Positions 34,409 through 43,497 of a stretch of 64,000 bases of DNA are shown here, piece by piece; positions within the stretch are counted from its first letter, which is position 1; every line of letters starts with the position of its first letter. The DNA comes from Burkholderia sp. (GTDB lineage Bacteria; Pseudomonadota; Gammaproteobacteria; Burkholderiales; Burkholderiaceae). The notes beneath the pieces are model-generated. The model made no database searches. It saw nothing but the letters and a program-made list of their open reading frames with translations, and was not told the DNA's origin. The position numbers and the translations under genes were made by a program. The stretch is from contig JAIRVP010000043.1 of the NCBI GenBank assembly GCA_031253835.1, positions 1-64,000 of the forward strand. The letters run 5' to 3'.

Positions 34409-34716
34409 GCGAGCATCCTTCCCGTTCGAGGTTGAAGTCGTGCCGGAGGGTCCGAACGGCCGGCGACGACGATTCTATGACGCTTCATGTGCGGCGGCGA
34501 GATGGAATGACGATCGCCAATACGCGCATTCGATCGCGTGGCGCGCTTGCGATGTGGGCCGGCATGCCGTCAAGCATTGTCAAATCGCCGCGATATCACG
34601 ATGCCTGACGTTTCAGACCGTGCATGAAGGCTGTCATGCCCCGGTTGATTGAGTATCCTTGGATTCGATTCGCAGTAGTTTGCGGTACTCACGCAGTCAC
34701 AACCGGGAGGCTTCAC
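34409..34716. other. Intergenic region upstream of two divergent secreted-protein genes
   Basis: About 308 bases holding the upstream regions of the genes at 33869-34408 (minus) and 34717 (plus). I see no gene, RNA or strong repeat. GGGAGG just before 34717 is a ribosome binding site. Confidence 0.5.
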
Positions 34717-35148
34717 ATGAATGCACGTCTATACCGCGCGACCGTTGCCGGCGCGCTGATCGGATTGCTCGCACCGTTTTCGGTGGCCCATGCGCAGCTT
34801 GGCGATGTGCTGAAACAGGTCGGCGGCAGCGGCGATGCGGGCGGCAGCGCGGGCGGTGCGTCGCTGACGCCGGGCAGCACCGGCAACGTCGCGGGCCTGC
34901 TGCAGTTCTGCATCCAGAACAACTATCTCGGCGGGGCGTCCGGCGGCGGCGCGGCGTCGGTGAAGGATGCGCTGATGGGCAAGCTCGGCGGCAATGCGTC
35001 GTCGGACAGCGGCTATACGAGCGGCGCGAGCGGGATCCTCGACGCCGGTAACGGCGGCAAGCTCGACCTGAGCGGCGGCGGCCTGAAGCAGCAGGTGACC
35101 AAGCAGATCTGCGACAAGGTGCTGACGCAGGCGAAGTCGCTGCTGTAA
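34717..35148 (+). CDS. Secreted DUF2501 (YjjA-like) protein
   Basis: A 143-residue exported protein behind GGGAGG (34705-34710). The signal peptide ends SVAHA-QLGD. The mature part is Gly/Ser-rich, with LLQFCIQNNYLGG and a C-terminal QQVTKQICDKVLTQAKSLL, the two cysteine-containing helices typical of DUF2501/YjjA. Role unknown in the family. Confidence 0.82.
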   Translation: MNARLYRATVAGALIGLLAPFSVAHAQLGDVLKQVGGSGDAGGSAGGASLTPGSTGNVAGLLQFCIQNNYLGGASGGGAASVKDALMGKLGGNASSDSGYTSGASGILDAGNGGKLDLSGGGLKQQVTKQICDKVLTQAKSLL

Positions 35149-35308
35149 GCGCGGCGGCACGCGTCGCGCTTGCCGGCACCGGAGGGGGCGGTGCGCTCGC
35201 ACCGTACCCCGTCAGCCATCCAGGCTGTCAATTCCCCCTCGACGAAACGACCGTCGCACCCTGCGCACGATGCGATGCCGCGACGCGCGCATCCGGCATT
35301 TGCGCGGC

Positions 35309-35674
35309 TCAGTCGGCCAGCCGCTTGTCGGCGAGCGCCTTGCAGCAGTCTTCGTACACCCATTGCACGAGTTTCGCGCGATAGTCGAGATCGTCGGTAT
35401 CGACGATTTCCTCGACCGCGTCGCGCGCCCACGATGCGTCGACGAACCCCGCATGCCGCTTCGCGATGTCCTGCGCGAGTGCCGCGAGCTTCGCGACCGC
35501 GAGCCAGTCGGCCTGGCGGTGATGGCGGTCGAGCCAGCGGTGCGCGGCCTGGACCTGGAACGTGGCGTCCGGCCACGATTCGTTGAGGTAAAACGCGCCG
35601 AGGTTGCCGCAGGTGAGCCAGCAAAGCAGCTCGAGGCGGTCTTGCGAGCCGAGGAGGTGGGGTGCGTCGGTCAT
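35309..35674 (-). CDS. Conserved hypothetical protein
   Basis: A 121-residue soluble, helical, acidic protein (MTDAPHLLGSQDRLELLCWL and onward), with a WLDRHHRQADWLAVAKLAAL segment and C-terminal YEDCCKALADKRLAD. It has no signal peptide or recognised domain. ATG 35674 leaves a conserved-looking N-terminus. Faces away from the aldehyde dehydrogenase gene. Function unknown. Confidence 0.6.
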   Translation of the reverse strand: MTDAPHLLGSQDRLELLCWLTCGNLGAFYLNESWPDATFQVQAAHRWLDRHHRQADWLAVAKLAALAQDIAKRHAGFVDASWARDAVEEIVDTDDLDYRAKLVQWVYEDCCKALADKRLAD

Positions 35675-36102
35675 GGCAGCGCTCACGAAATGCGTCGATT
35701 CCGGGCGGCGCCGGTTGCAATGGGCCGGTGCCGATAATAAAAACATAGCACGATGCGGGCCCGCCCGCGCACCCGGGTGGATGCCGACGTGGCGGCGGCG
35801 AGACGGACGCGGCGCGCATGTTCGCGGCCGGCGGCGGAGGGCGGGTGCGTCGGGAACGGAAAGTGCGGGAAAGCGGGGGAACGGGCGGCCGGGAGCGGTC
35901 GCTGTCGGCGCGAAACGGGCCCGTCGGAGCCCGGCGGGCGGACTGGCTTCCGGCGCGTGGGGTTCAGGTCGGCGTGTGCGTCGCGCGCGCGATCGAGCGG
36001 ATGCCGCGTTCGACGCTAAGGTCCTTTCGAATGGCTGTCAGTCGTCACACCGGCCGCCCGAAACGCTCGCTAGAATGTCGGCTTCCCTGGAGGCGGAAAA
36101 CG
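35675..36102. other. Intergenic region, GC-rich, no gene seen
   Basis: About 428 bases between divergent genes. A short AT-rich tract at about 35735-35752 stands out and may mark the promoter of the leftward gene. The remainder is very GC-rich with chance open frames. GGAGGC at 36089-36094 serves the aldehyde dehydrogenase. Confidence 0.5.
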
Positions 36103-37539
36103 ATGAAAATCTACGACCAGTTCTATATCGACGGCGCATGGCGCAAACCGGCCGGCACCGGCACGATCGACGTGATCGACTCGGGCACCGAGGCCGTGAT
36201 CGGGCGGATTCCGGAGGGCGTCGCAGCCGACGCGCAGGACGCGATCCGCGCGGCGCGCGCGGCCTTCGACGCGTGGGCAGCCACGCCGGCCGCGACGCGC
36301 GCGGGCTACCTGCGCAAGATCGTCGAGCATCTGCAGGCGCGCAGCGAGGAGCTCGCGCAGTCGATCACCGGCGAAGTCGGGATGCCGATCAAGCTGTCGC
36401 GCGCGATCCAGGTCGGCGGCCCGATCTACAACTGGAAGGCGTACGCGAAGCTCGCCGAGTCGTTCGAATTCGAGGCACGGGTCGGCAACTCGCTCGTGGT
36501 GCGCGAGCCGGTCGGCGTCGTCGCGGCGATCACGCCGTGGAACTACCCGCTGAACCAGGTCACGCTGAAGGTCGCGCCGGCGCTCGCGGCCGGCTGTACG
36601 GTCGTCCTGAAGCCGTCCGAAGTCGCGCCGCTGAACGCGTTCATGCTTGCCGAAGCGATTCACGAAGCCGGGCTGCCGGCCGGTGTGTTCAACCTCGTGT
36701 GCGGCTACGGGCCGGTCGTCGGCGAAGTGCTGGCCACCGATCCGGACGTCGACATGGTGTCGTTCACGGGCTCGACGCGCGCGGGCAAGCGCGTTGCCGA
36801 GCTGGCGGCCGCGGGCGTCAAGCGCGTCGCGCTGGAGCTGGGCGGCAAGTCGGCGTCGGTGATCCTCGACGACGCCGATTTCGCGACGGCCGTGAAGGGC
36901 ACGGTCAACGCGTGCTACCTGAACGCAGGTCAGACCTGCTCGGCGCATACGCGCATGCTGGTGCCGGAAGCACGCTACGACGAAGCGCGCGAGATCGCGA
37001 AAGCGGCGGCCGAAACGTACGTCGCGGGCGATCCGCGGCAGGACGCGACGCGCCTCGGCGCCCTCGCGTCGGCCGTGCAGCAGGAGCGCGTGCAGGCGTA
37101 CATCCAGCGCGGCATCGACGAAGGCGCGGAACTCGTGACGGGCGGCACGGGCCTGCCGGACGGGCTCGCGAAGGGCTTCTTCGTGAAGCCGACGGTGTTC
37201 GGCCGCGTCGATCCGAAATCGACGATCGCGCAGGAAGAGATCTTCGGGCCGGTGCTGTCGATCATCACGTATCGCGATGAAGACGAGGCCGTGCGCATCG
37301 CGAACGATTCGCCGTACGGGCTCGGCGGCGCGGTGTGGGCCGGTAGCGACGAACGCGCGATGGGTGTCGCGCGCCGCATCCGCACGGGGCAGGTCGACAT
37401 CAACGGCGGTACGTGGAACGGCGCGGCGCCGTTCGGCGGCTACAAGCAGTCGGGGCACGGCCGCGAGAACGGCGTGTACGGGCTCGAAGAGTATCTCGAG
37501 TACAAGTCGATGCAGCTGAAGCCCGCGAAGCCGGACTGA
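36103..37539 (+). CDS. Aldehyde dehydrogenase family protein
   Basis: A 478-residue NAD(P)-dependent dehydrogenase. ITPWNYPLNQ begins the cofactor region, FTGSTRAGKRV is the Rossmann turn, LELGGKSASVIL contains the active-site glutamate, and NAGQTCSAHTRM the catalytic cysteine. C-terminal EEIFGPVLSI is standard. Full length for the family. Followed by a strong terminator, so it is likely a single-gene transcript. Substrate cannot be assigned. Confidence 0.92.
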   Translation: MKIYDQFYIDGAWRKPAGTGTIDVIDSGTEAVIGRIPEGVAADAQDAIRAARAAFDAWAATPAATRAGYLRKIVEHLQARSEELAQSITGEVGMPIKLSRAIQVGGPIYNWKAYAKLAESFEFEARVGNSLVVREPVGVVAAITPWNYPLNQVTLKVAPALAAGCTVVLKPSEVAPLNAFMLAEAIHEAGLPAGVFNLVCGYGPVVGEVLATDPDVDMVSFTGSTRAGKRVAELAAAGVKRVALELGGKSASVILDDADFATAVKGTVNACYLNAGQTCSAHTRMLVPEARYDEAREIAKAAAETYVAGDPRQDATRLGALASAVQQERVQAYIQRGIDEGAELVTGGTGLPDGLAKGFFVKPTVFGRVDPKSTIAQEEIFGPVLSIITYRDEDEAVRIANDSPYGLGGAVWAGSDERAMGVARRIRTGQVDINGGTWNGAAPFGGYKQSGHGRENGVYGLEEYLEYKSMQLKPAKPD

Positions 37540-37562
37540 GCGCTGCTCGCTGCATCAACCGG

Positions 37563-37592
37563 AAACGGCACGCTCGCGTGCCGTTTTTTTAT
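37563..37592 (+). terminator. Intrinsic terminator after the aldehyde dehydrogenase gene
   Basis: AAACGGCACG-CTCG-CGTGCCGTTT, a 10-bp stem with a tetraloop, followed by more T residues. Located 23 bases after the stop codon. Confidence 0.92.
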
Positions 37593-37662
37593 TGACGGCC
37601 GTCAAGGTGCGCGGTTGTGGATCGTCGATCATCGCGGTTCCGATGTTCCGACGAGGTTTCAG

Positions 37663-38853
37663 ATGACCGTACGCACTTCCTTTCCGCCGCTGACGATTCG
37701 CGGCCGCACCTTGCTGCCCGTCGTGCAGGGCGGCATGGGCGTCGGCATCTCCGCGCACCGGCTGGCCGGCAGCGTCGCGCGCGAAGGCGCGGTCGGCACG
37801 ATCGCGAGCATCGACCTGCGCCACCATCATGCGGACCTGCTCGCGCGCTGCCGCGCGCAACCCGATCGCGCGACGCTTGAAGCCGCGAACCGCGAAGCAC
37901 TGGCACGCGAGATCCGGCTCGCGAAGACTTACAGCGAAGGGCGCGGGATGATCGCGGTCAACGTGATGAAGGCCGTGAGCGCGCATGCGGACTACGTGCG
38001 TGTCGCGTGCGACGAGGGCGCGGACGCGATCGTGATGGGCGCGGGCCTGCCGCTCGATCTGCCCGACCTCACGCAAGGGCACGACATCGCGCTGATTCCG
38101 ATCCTGTCGGACAGCCGCGGGATCGCGCTCGTGCTGAAGAAGTGGATGAAGAAGGGGCGCCTGCCCGATGCGATCGTGATCGAGCATCCGGCGCACGCGG
38201 GCGGCCACCTCGGCGTCACGCAGATCGACGACATGCACGATCGCCGTTTCGACTTCGCGCGCGTGCTCGACGAGACCGCGCAGGTGATGGCGTCGCTCGG
38301 CCTCGAACGCGAGACGATTCCGCTGATCGTTGCGGGTGGCATCAACAGTCACGACACGGTGCGTGCGGCATTCGCGGCCGGCGCGAACGGCGTGCAGGTC
38401 GGAACGCCGTTCGCGGTGACCGAGGAGGGCGATGCGCATCCGCACTTCAAGCGCGTGCTCGCCGAGGCGACGCCCGACGACATCGTCGAATTCGTCAGCG
38501 TGACGGGGCTGCCTGCGCGTGCGGTGAAGACGCCGTGGCTCGATCGTTACCTGCGCAACGAGACGCGCATCCGCACCAAGCTCGGCGCGCTGAAGCAGCG
38601 CTGCCCGACCGCGCTCGAATGCCTGAGCGTCTGCGGCCTGCGCGACGGCATCGAGAAGTTCGGCCACTTCTGCATCGATACGCGGCTCGCGGCCGCGCTG
38701 CGTGGCGACGTCGCGAACGGGCTGTTCTTCCGTGGCCGCGAAGCGTTGCCGTTCGGCCGTGCAATTCGCAGCGTGCGCGATCTGCTCGACCTGCTGCTGA
38801 CCGGCAGTGCGACCGAGCCTGCGGCAAACCGCCCCACGTTTACGCTGGCTTGA
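37663..38853 (+). CDS. FMN-dependent nitronate monooxygenase / 2-nitropropane dioxygenase-like protein
   Basis: A 396-residue TIM-barrel flavoprotein. LPVVQGGMGVGISAHRLAGS is the typical N-terminal motif. HPAHAGGHLGVTQ and PLIVAGGINSHDTVRAAFAAG followed by NGVQVGTPF are the FMN phosphate-binding segments. Such enzymes oxidise alkyl nitronates such as propionate-3-nitronate; some relatives are FabK-like reductases. The C-terminal 90 residues with LECLSVCGL occur in a longer subset. The stop codon lies inside the ompW FNR-like site. Confidence 0.85.
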   Translation: MTVRTSFPPLTIRGRTLLPVVQGGMGVGISAHRLAGSVAREGAVGTIASIDLRHHHADLLARCRAQPDRATLEAANREALAREIRLAKTYSEGRGMIAVNVMKAVSAHADYVRVACDEGADAIVMGAGLPLDLPDLTQGHDIALIPILSDSRGIALVLKKWMKKGRLPDAIVIEHPAHAGGHLGVTQIDDMHDRRFDFARVLDETAQVMASLGLERETIPLIVAGGINSHDTVRAAFAAGANGVQVGTPFAVTEEGDAHPHFKRVLAEATPDDIVEFVSVTGLPARAVKTPWLDRYLRNETRIRTKLGALKQRCPTALECLSVCGLRDGIEKFGHFCIDTRLAAALRGDVANGLFFRGREALPFGRAIRSVRDLLDLLLTGSATEPAANRPTFTLA

Positions 38854-38863
38854 CCAATATCAA
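38850..38863 (+). promoter_or_regulatory. FNR/Anr-type site upstream of ompW
   Basis: TTGACCAATATCAA differs from the consensus TTGAT-N4-ATCAA at one position. It lies 56-69 bases before the ompW ATG and overlaps the preceding gene's stop codon. ompW is a known oxygen-responsive gene in enteric bacteria, which fits. Confidence 0.65.
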
Positions 38864-38918
38864 GATGGCGAAAAGACCCTACAGGGAGAATGGAAACCAT
38901 TCTTTGGGGGTCCGTACC

Positions 38919-39560
38919 ATGCATAAAACGATTCGAACGTGTGTCACCGTTGCCGCTGTCGCGGCGAGTCTTCTCGAGATGTCTTCGCTGTCGCACGCGG
39001 CATCGCCGGGGGACGGCATCAACCAGGGTGACGTACTGGTTCGGCTTCGCGCAATCAGCATCCAGCCGAACGAGCGCGCGAGCGACACGCTCGGCGCAAT
39101 CAACACGGGCGTGAACAACGCGATCGTGCCGGAGCTCGACTTCACGTACATGATCCGCGACTACCTCGGCGTCGAGCTGATCCTCGGCACGTCGCGTCAC
39201 CAGATGACGTCGAGCCTCGGCAATCTCGGCGGCGTGGGCGTGCTGCCGCCGACGCTGCTGCTGCAGTATCACTTCAACCATGCGGGCAAGGTGCGGCCGT
39301 ACGTCGGCGCCGGGTTGAACTACACGTACTTCTACAACAACGGGCTCAACGTCGGCGGGCAGGGCGTGTCGATCAACAAGAGCAGCTTCGGCCCCGCACT
39401 GCAGTTCGGCGTGGACGTGCAGGTGACGAAGAAGGTGTTCATGAACGTCGACGTGAAGAAGATCTGGATGAGCACCGATGCGACGCTGGGCGACAAGGGC
39501 ATCGGCACGCTGCACATCGATCCGCTGATCGTCGGCGTGGGCGTCGGGATGAAGTTCTGA
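38919..39560 (+). CDS. ompW: OmpW-family outer membrane protein
   Basis: A 213-residue eight-stranded beta-barrel. Signal peptide ends SHA-ASPG. OmpW markers are GDVLVRLRAISIQPNE, VPELDFTYMIRDYLGVEL, LPPTLLLQYHF and KVRPYVGAGLNYTYF. It ends in Phe, as outer-membrane barrel proteins do (GVGVGMKF). OmpW forms a narrow hydrophobic channel for small molecules and is linked with low oxygen and stress. Followed by a strong terminator. Confidence 0.93.
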   Translation: MHKTIRTCVTVAAVAASLLEMSSLSHAASPGDGINQGDVLVRLRAISIQPNERASDTLGAINTGVNNAIVPELDFTYMIRDYLGVELILGTSRHQMTSSLGNLGGVGVLPPTLLLQYHFNHAGKVRPYVGAGLNYTYFYNNGLNVGGQGVSINKSSFGPALQFGVDVQVTKKVFMNVDVKKIWMSTDATLGDKGIGTLHIDPLIVGVGVGMKF

Positions 39561-39590
39561 CGCGGCAGGAAAAGAACAGAGTTGGGGTTG

Positions 39591-39623
39591 GCGGCATGGC
39601 GGTCGGCATGCCGCTTTTTTTTT
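39591..39623 (+). terminator. Intrinsic terminator after ompW
   Basis: GCGGCATG (39591-39598) pairs with CATGCCGC (39607-39614), followed by nine T residues. Convergent DUF1289 gene ends 12 bases later. Confidence 0.92.
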
Positions 39624-39634
39624 GCGCGGCCGGT

Positions 39635-39838
39635 TTACAGCTTGTCGTACTGGAAGCGCATCGCGGTGCCTTCGCGCGTGATGCGTTCCCACACCGCACG
39701 CTTTTCGTCGTCGCTCAGGAACACCCAGTTCGACACTTCGGCGGCCGTGCGGCCGCAGCCCTTGCAGACTTCGTCGAAGAGGGTCGAGCACACGCCGATG
39801 CAGGGGCTGTCGGGCAGGTCGTGGAGATTGGAGGCCAT
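39635..39838 (-). CDS. DUF1289 small cysteine-rich protein
   Basis: A 67-residue protein. DSPCIGVCSTLFDEVCKGCG is the DUF1289 four-cysteine motif, probably a metal or iron-sulfur site, followed by WVFLSDDEKRAVWERI. ATG 39838 gives the usual length. Often described as a predicted Fe-S protein; role unknown. Confidence 0.87.
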   Translation of the reverse strand: MASNLHDLPDSPCIGVCSTLFDEVCKGCGRTAAEVSNWVFLSDDEKRAVWERITREGTAMRFQYDKL

Positions 39839-40232
39839 CGGAAGGGTTCGCGCAGTTGAATCGTCAACCGCCATTTTAATGCATCGCGGCGGCCGGGTCG
39901 GGCGGCGCCGGCCGGCATGCTGTCCCGGTGCGCACGTACGAGTGTCCGGCCGCGCGCCCGGTACGCGGACGCGGTTTCGCCGCTGTCCGTTTTTCCCGGT
40001 GGACAGCCGCCGATTACCCGATAGAATTCCCCCGGAACACCCCGCCGCGCGGGCGGCCCGACGGGCCGTCGGCGGGAATCTGTTCCGTTTGCGCGACACC
40101 GGCATGATTTTTTTGTGACGGGGCGCGAATGATGGTAGTTTTCGGGGTTTTCGAGGGGCGGCGCGCCAGAATGCGCCGCCGTGACGAGGCAGACGGCAGC
40201 CGGGCAACGCGTCCGGCCGGAGGGAGAACGGG
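39839..40232. other. Intergenic region with a large nested stem-loop upstream of potF
   Basis: About 394 bases between divergent genes. At 40034-40086 three nested helices can be drawn: GGAACA/TGTTCC outside, CCCGCCG/CGGCGGG inside that, and CGGCCC-GAC-GGGCCG at the tip. A second hairpin GGCGGCGC/GCGCCGCC lies at 40157-40180. A T-run is at about 40109-40115. These may form a structured leader of the polyamine operon. No gene is seen. Confidence 0.55.
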
Positions 40233-41327
40233 ATGAAAGCAAAGGTAGTGGGCCGGTTCGCAGCGCTCGCGCTGTGCGTGGGTGCGTCGGCGGCAGCGGC
40301 GAAGGATACGCAGCTCAATGTCTATAACTGGTCGGACTACATTGCGAAGGACACGATCCCGAACTTCGAGAAGCAGACGGGCGTCAAGGTCCGCTACGAC
40401 AACTACGACAGCGACGACACGCTGCAGGCGAAGCTGCTGACGGGCAGCTCGGGCTACGACATCGTCGTGCCGACCAGCAACTACGCAGGCAAGCAGATCG
40501 CCGCCGGCATCTTCGCGCCGCTCGACAAGTCGAAGCTGCCGAACCTCAAGTACCTCGATCCGCAACTGATGGCGCTCGTCGCCGGCGCGGATCCGGGCAA
40601 CAAGTTCTCGGTGCCCTGGGCGTACGGCACGACCGGTCTCGCATACAACCTGACGAAGGCGCAGCAGGCGCTCGGCAAGGTGCCGCTCGACAACTGGGAC
40701 ATCCTGTTCAAGCCGGAAAACATCTCGAAGCTGAAGACCTGCGGCGTGTCGGTGCTCGACGCACCCGACCAGATGTTCGCGGCGACGCTGCACTACATCG
40801 GCAAGGATCCGATGAGCACGAACCCGGCCGACTACAAGGCCGCGATGGACGTGCTGAAGAAGATCCGCCCGTACATCACGCAGTTCAACTCGTCGGGCTA
40901 CATCAACGACCTGGTCGGCGGCGACATCTGCTTCGCGTTCGGCTGGTCGGGCGACGTCGTGATCGCGAAGCATCGCGCGATCGAGGCGAAGAAGTCGTAC
41001 AAGGTCGAGTACTACATTCCGAAGGGCGGCGCGCCGGTGTGGTTCGACGTGATGGCGATCCCGAAGGATGCGAAGAACAAGGATGCCGCGCTGCAGTGGA
41101 TCAACTACATCGAGGATCCGAAGGTGCACGCGGCGATCACGAACGCGGTGTACTACCCGAGCGCCAACGCCGAGGCCCGCAAGTACGTGCGGCCCGACGT
41201 CGCGAACGACCCGGCTGTCTACCCGCCGGCCGACGTCGTGAAGACGCTGTTCCTGCTCAAGCCGCTGCCGCCTGAAATCCAGCGTCTGCAGACGCGTCTG
41301 TGGACCGAGCTGAAGTCGGGCCGCTGA
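40233..41327 (+). CDS. potF: Putrescine/spermidine ABC transporter, periplasmic binding protein
   Basis: A 364-residue PotD/PotF-type binding protein. Signal peptide ends ASAAAA-KDTQ. LNVYNWSDYIAKDTIPNFEK is the polyamine-binding-protein start, and YDIVVPTSNY and VPWAYGTTGLAYN are conserved. Start ATG 40233 follows GGAGGGAGAACGGG. It is first in the pot operon; potG begins 86 bases later. PotF rather than PotD is inferred from gene order (F-G-H-I). Confidence 0.93.
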   Translation: MKAKVVGRFAALALCVGASAAAAKDTQLNVYNWSDYIAKDTIPNFEKQTGVKVRYDNYDSDDTLQAKLLTGSSGYDIVVPTSNYAGKQIAAGIFAPLDKSKLPNLKYLDPQLMALVAGADPGNKFSVPWAYGTTGLAYNLTKAQQALGKVPLDNWDILFKPENISKLKTCGVSVLDAPDQMFAATLHYIGKDPMSTNPADYKAAMDVLKKIRPYITQFNSSGYINDLVGGDICFAFGWSGDVVIAKHRAIEAKKSYKVEYYIPKGGAPVWFDVMAIPKDAKNKDAALQWINYIEDPKVHAAITNAVYYPSANAEARKYVRPDVANDPAVYPPADVVKTLFLLKPLPPEIQRLQTRLWTELKSGR

Positions 41328-41413
41328 CGCGAGCCGAAGTGAACCCGCAGTCATGAAGCCCCTGGTGCCCCCGGGGGCTTTGTTCGTCTAACGCAGGAGA
41401 GAAGCAGCACATC

Positions 41414-42574
41414 ATGAATAGCCAGTCGGGTGCGCCGGTTGCGGGCGCGCCGTTCTCCGTTTCCTCCTCCGGCGCCGATGCGCGCGCCGAGACCTTTGTC
41501 CAGATCGTCGACGTCGTCAAGAAATTCGGCGACACCGAAGCCGTGCGCAGCGTCAACCTGACCGTGCGCCAGGGCGAGCTGTTCGCGCTGCTCGGCAGCT
41601 CGGGCTGCGGCAAGTCGACGTTGCTGCGGATGCTCGCGGGCCTCGAGACGGTCACGTCGGGCAAGATCCTGATCGACGGCGAGGACCTCGCGCAGATGCC
41701 GCCGTACAAGCGGCCCGTGAACATGATGTTCCAGTCGTATGCGCTGTTCCCGCACATGTCGGTCGAGTCGAACGTCGCGTTCGGGCTGAAGCAGGAAGGC
41801 ACGCCGAAGGCCGAGCTGAAGGAACGCGTCGCGTCCGCGCTCGAGCTCGTGCAGATGAGCAAGTACGCGAAGCGCAAGCCGCATCAGCTTTCGGGCGGCC
41901 AGCAGCAGCGCGTCGCACTTGCGCGTTCGCTGGTCAAGCGCCCGAAGCTGCTGCTGCTCGACGAGCCGATGTCCGCGCTCGACAAGCAGATCCGCCAGCG
42001 CACGCAGATCGAGCTCGTCAACATCCTGAGCAAGGTCGGCGTCACCTGCATCATGGTCACGCACGACCAGGAAGAGGCGATGACGATGGCCAACCGCCTC
42101 GCGGTGATGAGCGAAGGCCAGATCGTGCAGATCGGCTCGCCGAACGAAGTCTACGAATACCCGAACAGCCGCTTCTCGGCCGAGTTCATCGGCTCGACGA
42201 ACCTGTTCGACGGCGTGACCGTCGAGGACGAACCCGATCACGTGTACATCGAATCGCCGGAGCTGCCGAGCCGGTTGTACGTGAGCCACGGGATCTCGGG
42301 CCCGCTCGGGATGCCGGTCACGGTGTCGGTGCGCCCCGAGCGGATCGCGCTCACGCGCAAGCCGCCCGAAGGCGCGTTCAACTGGGCGCGCGGCAAGATC
42401 AGCAACGTCGCGTACATGGGCGGCTATTCGCTGTATCACGTGAAGCTGGACGCGGGCAAGACGGTGATCGCGAACGTGTCGAGCCTCACGATTTCCGAGC
42501 TCGACACGCCGGCGCTCGGCGACGAGATCTACGTGCGCTGGAGCGCGACGGCCGGCGTGGTGCTGACGTCATGA
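41414..42574 (+). CDS. potG: Polyamine ABC transporter ATP-binding protein
   Basis: A 386-residue importer ATPase. Walker A is LGSSGCGKSTLLRML, Q-loop MMFQSYALFPHM, signature QLSGGQQQRVALARSL, Walker B KLLLLDEPMSALD, switch His in MVTHDQEEA. A C-terminal TOBE domain follows (GMPVTVSVRPERIALT). The N-terminal 30 residues are Ala/Gly/Ser-rich. Its stop overlaps the potH start (ATGA, 42571-42574). Confidence 0.94.
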   Translation: MNSQSGAPVAGAPFSVSSSGADARAETFVQIVDVVKKFGDTEAVRSVNLTVRQGELFALLGSSGCGKSTLLRMLAGLETVTSGKILIDGEDLAQMPPYKRPVNMMFQSYALFPHMSVESNVAFGLKQEGTPKAELKERVASALELVQMSKYAKRKPHQLSGGQQQRVALARSLVKRPKLLLLDEPMSALDKQIRQRTQIELVNILSKVGVTCIMVTHDQEEAMTMANRLAVMSEGQIVQIGSPNEVYEYPNSRFSAEFIGSTNLFDGVTVEDEPDHVYIESPELPSRLYVSHGISGPLGMPVTVSVRPERIALTRKPPEGAFNWARGKISNVAYMGGYSLYHVKLDAGKTVIANVSSLTISELDTPALGDEIYVRWSATAGVVLTS

Positions 42575-43497
42575 GCGCGTTCAAGTCCCTGCTCGAGTGG
42601 CCGGTGCGGCGCTTCAACCTGACGGGCGCGTCGGCGGTCGTCGCCGGGCCGTTCACGTGGCTCGTGCTGTTCTTCCTCGTGCCGTTCGCGCTGGTCGTCA
42701 AGATCAGCTTCGCGGAACTGCAGCTCGGCATCCCGCCGTACACGGAGCTCGCGTCGTACACCGACGGCGTCGTGCATGTCGCGCTGAACCTGTCGCACTA
42801 CGCGTTCCTGTTCACGGACAGCCTGTATTTCGCGACTTACGTGAACTCGGTGTGGGTGGCCGCGATCACGACGCTGCTGTGTTTGCTGCTCGGCTATCCG
42901 ATGGCGTACTACATCGCGCGCTCGAATCCGGCGACCCGCAACCTGCTGATGATGGGCGTGATGCTGCCGTTCTGGACGTCGTTCCTGATCCGCGTGTATG
43001 CATGGATCGGCATCCTGAAGAACAACGGGCTGCTGAACAACTTCCTGATGGGGATCGGCCTCACGCATACGCCGATCGAGCTGTACCGCACGAATTACGC
43101 GGTCTACATCGGGATGGTGTATTCGTACCTGCCGTTCCTCGTGATGCCGCTCTACGCGCACCTCGTGAAGATGGACCTGCGCCTGCTCGAGGCCGCGTAC
43201 GACCTCGGCGCGAAGCCGTGGAAGGCGTTCGTGCAGATCACGCTGCCGCTGTCGAAGAACGGGATCATCGCGGGCTGCCTGCTGGTGTTCATCCCGGCGG
43301 TGGGCGAGTACGTGATTCCGGAACTGCTCGGCGGCGCGAACACGCTGATGATCGGCCGTGTGATGTGGAACGAGTTCTTCAACAACGCAGACTGGCCGAT
43401 GGCGTCGGCGGTGACCTGCGCGATGGTGCTGCTGCTGCTCGTGCCGATGGCGATGTTCCAGCACTTCCAGGCGAAGGAACAGGGAGGCCGTCGATGA
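42571..43497 (+). CDS. potH: Polyamine ABC transporter permease
   Basis: A 308-residue inner-membrane permease with about six helices (TWLVLFFLVPFALVVKISFA, AITTLLCLLLGYPMAYYIAR, etc.). The EAA motif reads LEAAYDLGAKPWKAFVQITL. Translationally coupled to potG before it and to potI after it (ATGA at 43494-43497). Confidence 0.94.
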   Translation: MSAFKSLLEWPVRRFNLTGASAVVAGPFTWLVLFFLVPFALVVKISFAELQLGIPPYTELASYTDGVVHVALNLSHYAFLFTDSLYFATYVNSVWVAAITTLLCLLLGYPMAYYIARSNPATRNLLMMGVMLPFWTSFLIRVYAWIGILKNNGLLNNFLMGIGLTHTPIELYRTNYAVYIGMVYSYLPFLVMPLYAHLVKMDLRLLEAAYDLGAKPWKAFVQITLPLSKNGIIAGCLLVFIPAVGEYVIPELLGGANTLMIGRVMWNEFFNNADWPMASAVTCAMVLLLLVPMAMFQHFQAKEQGGRR

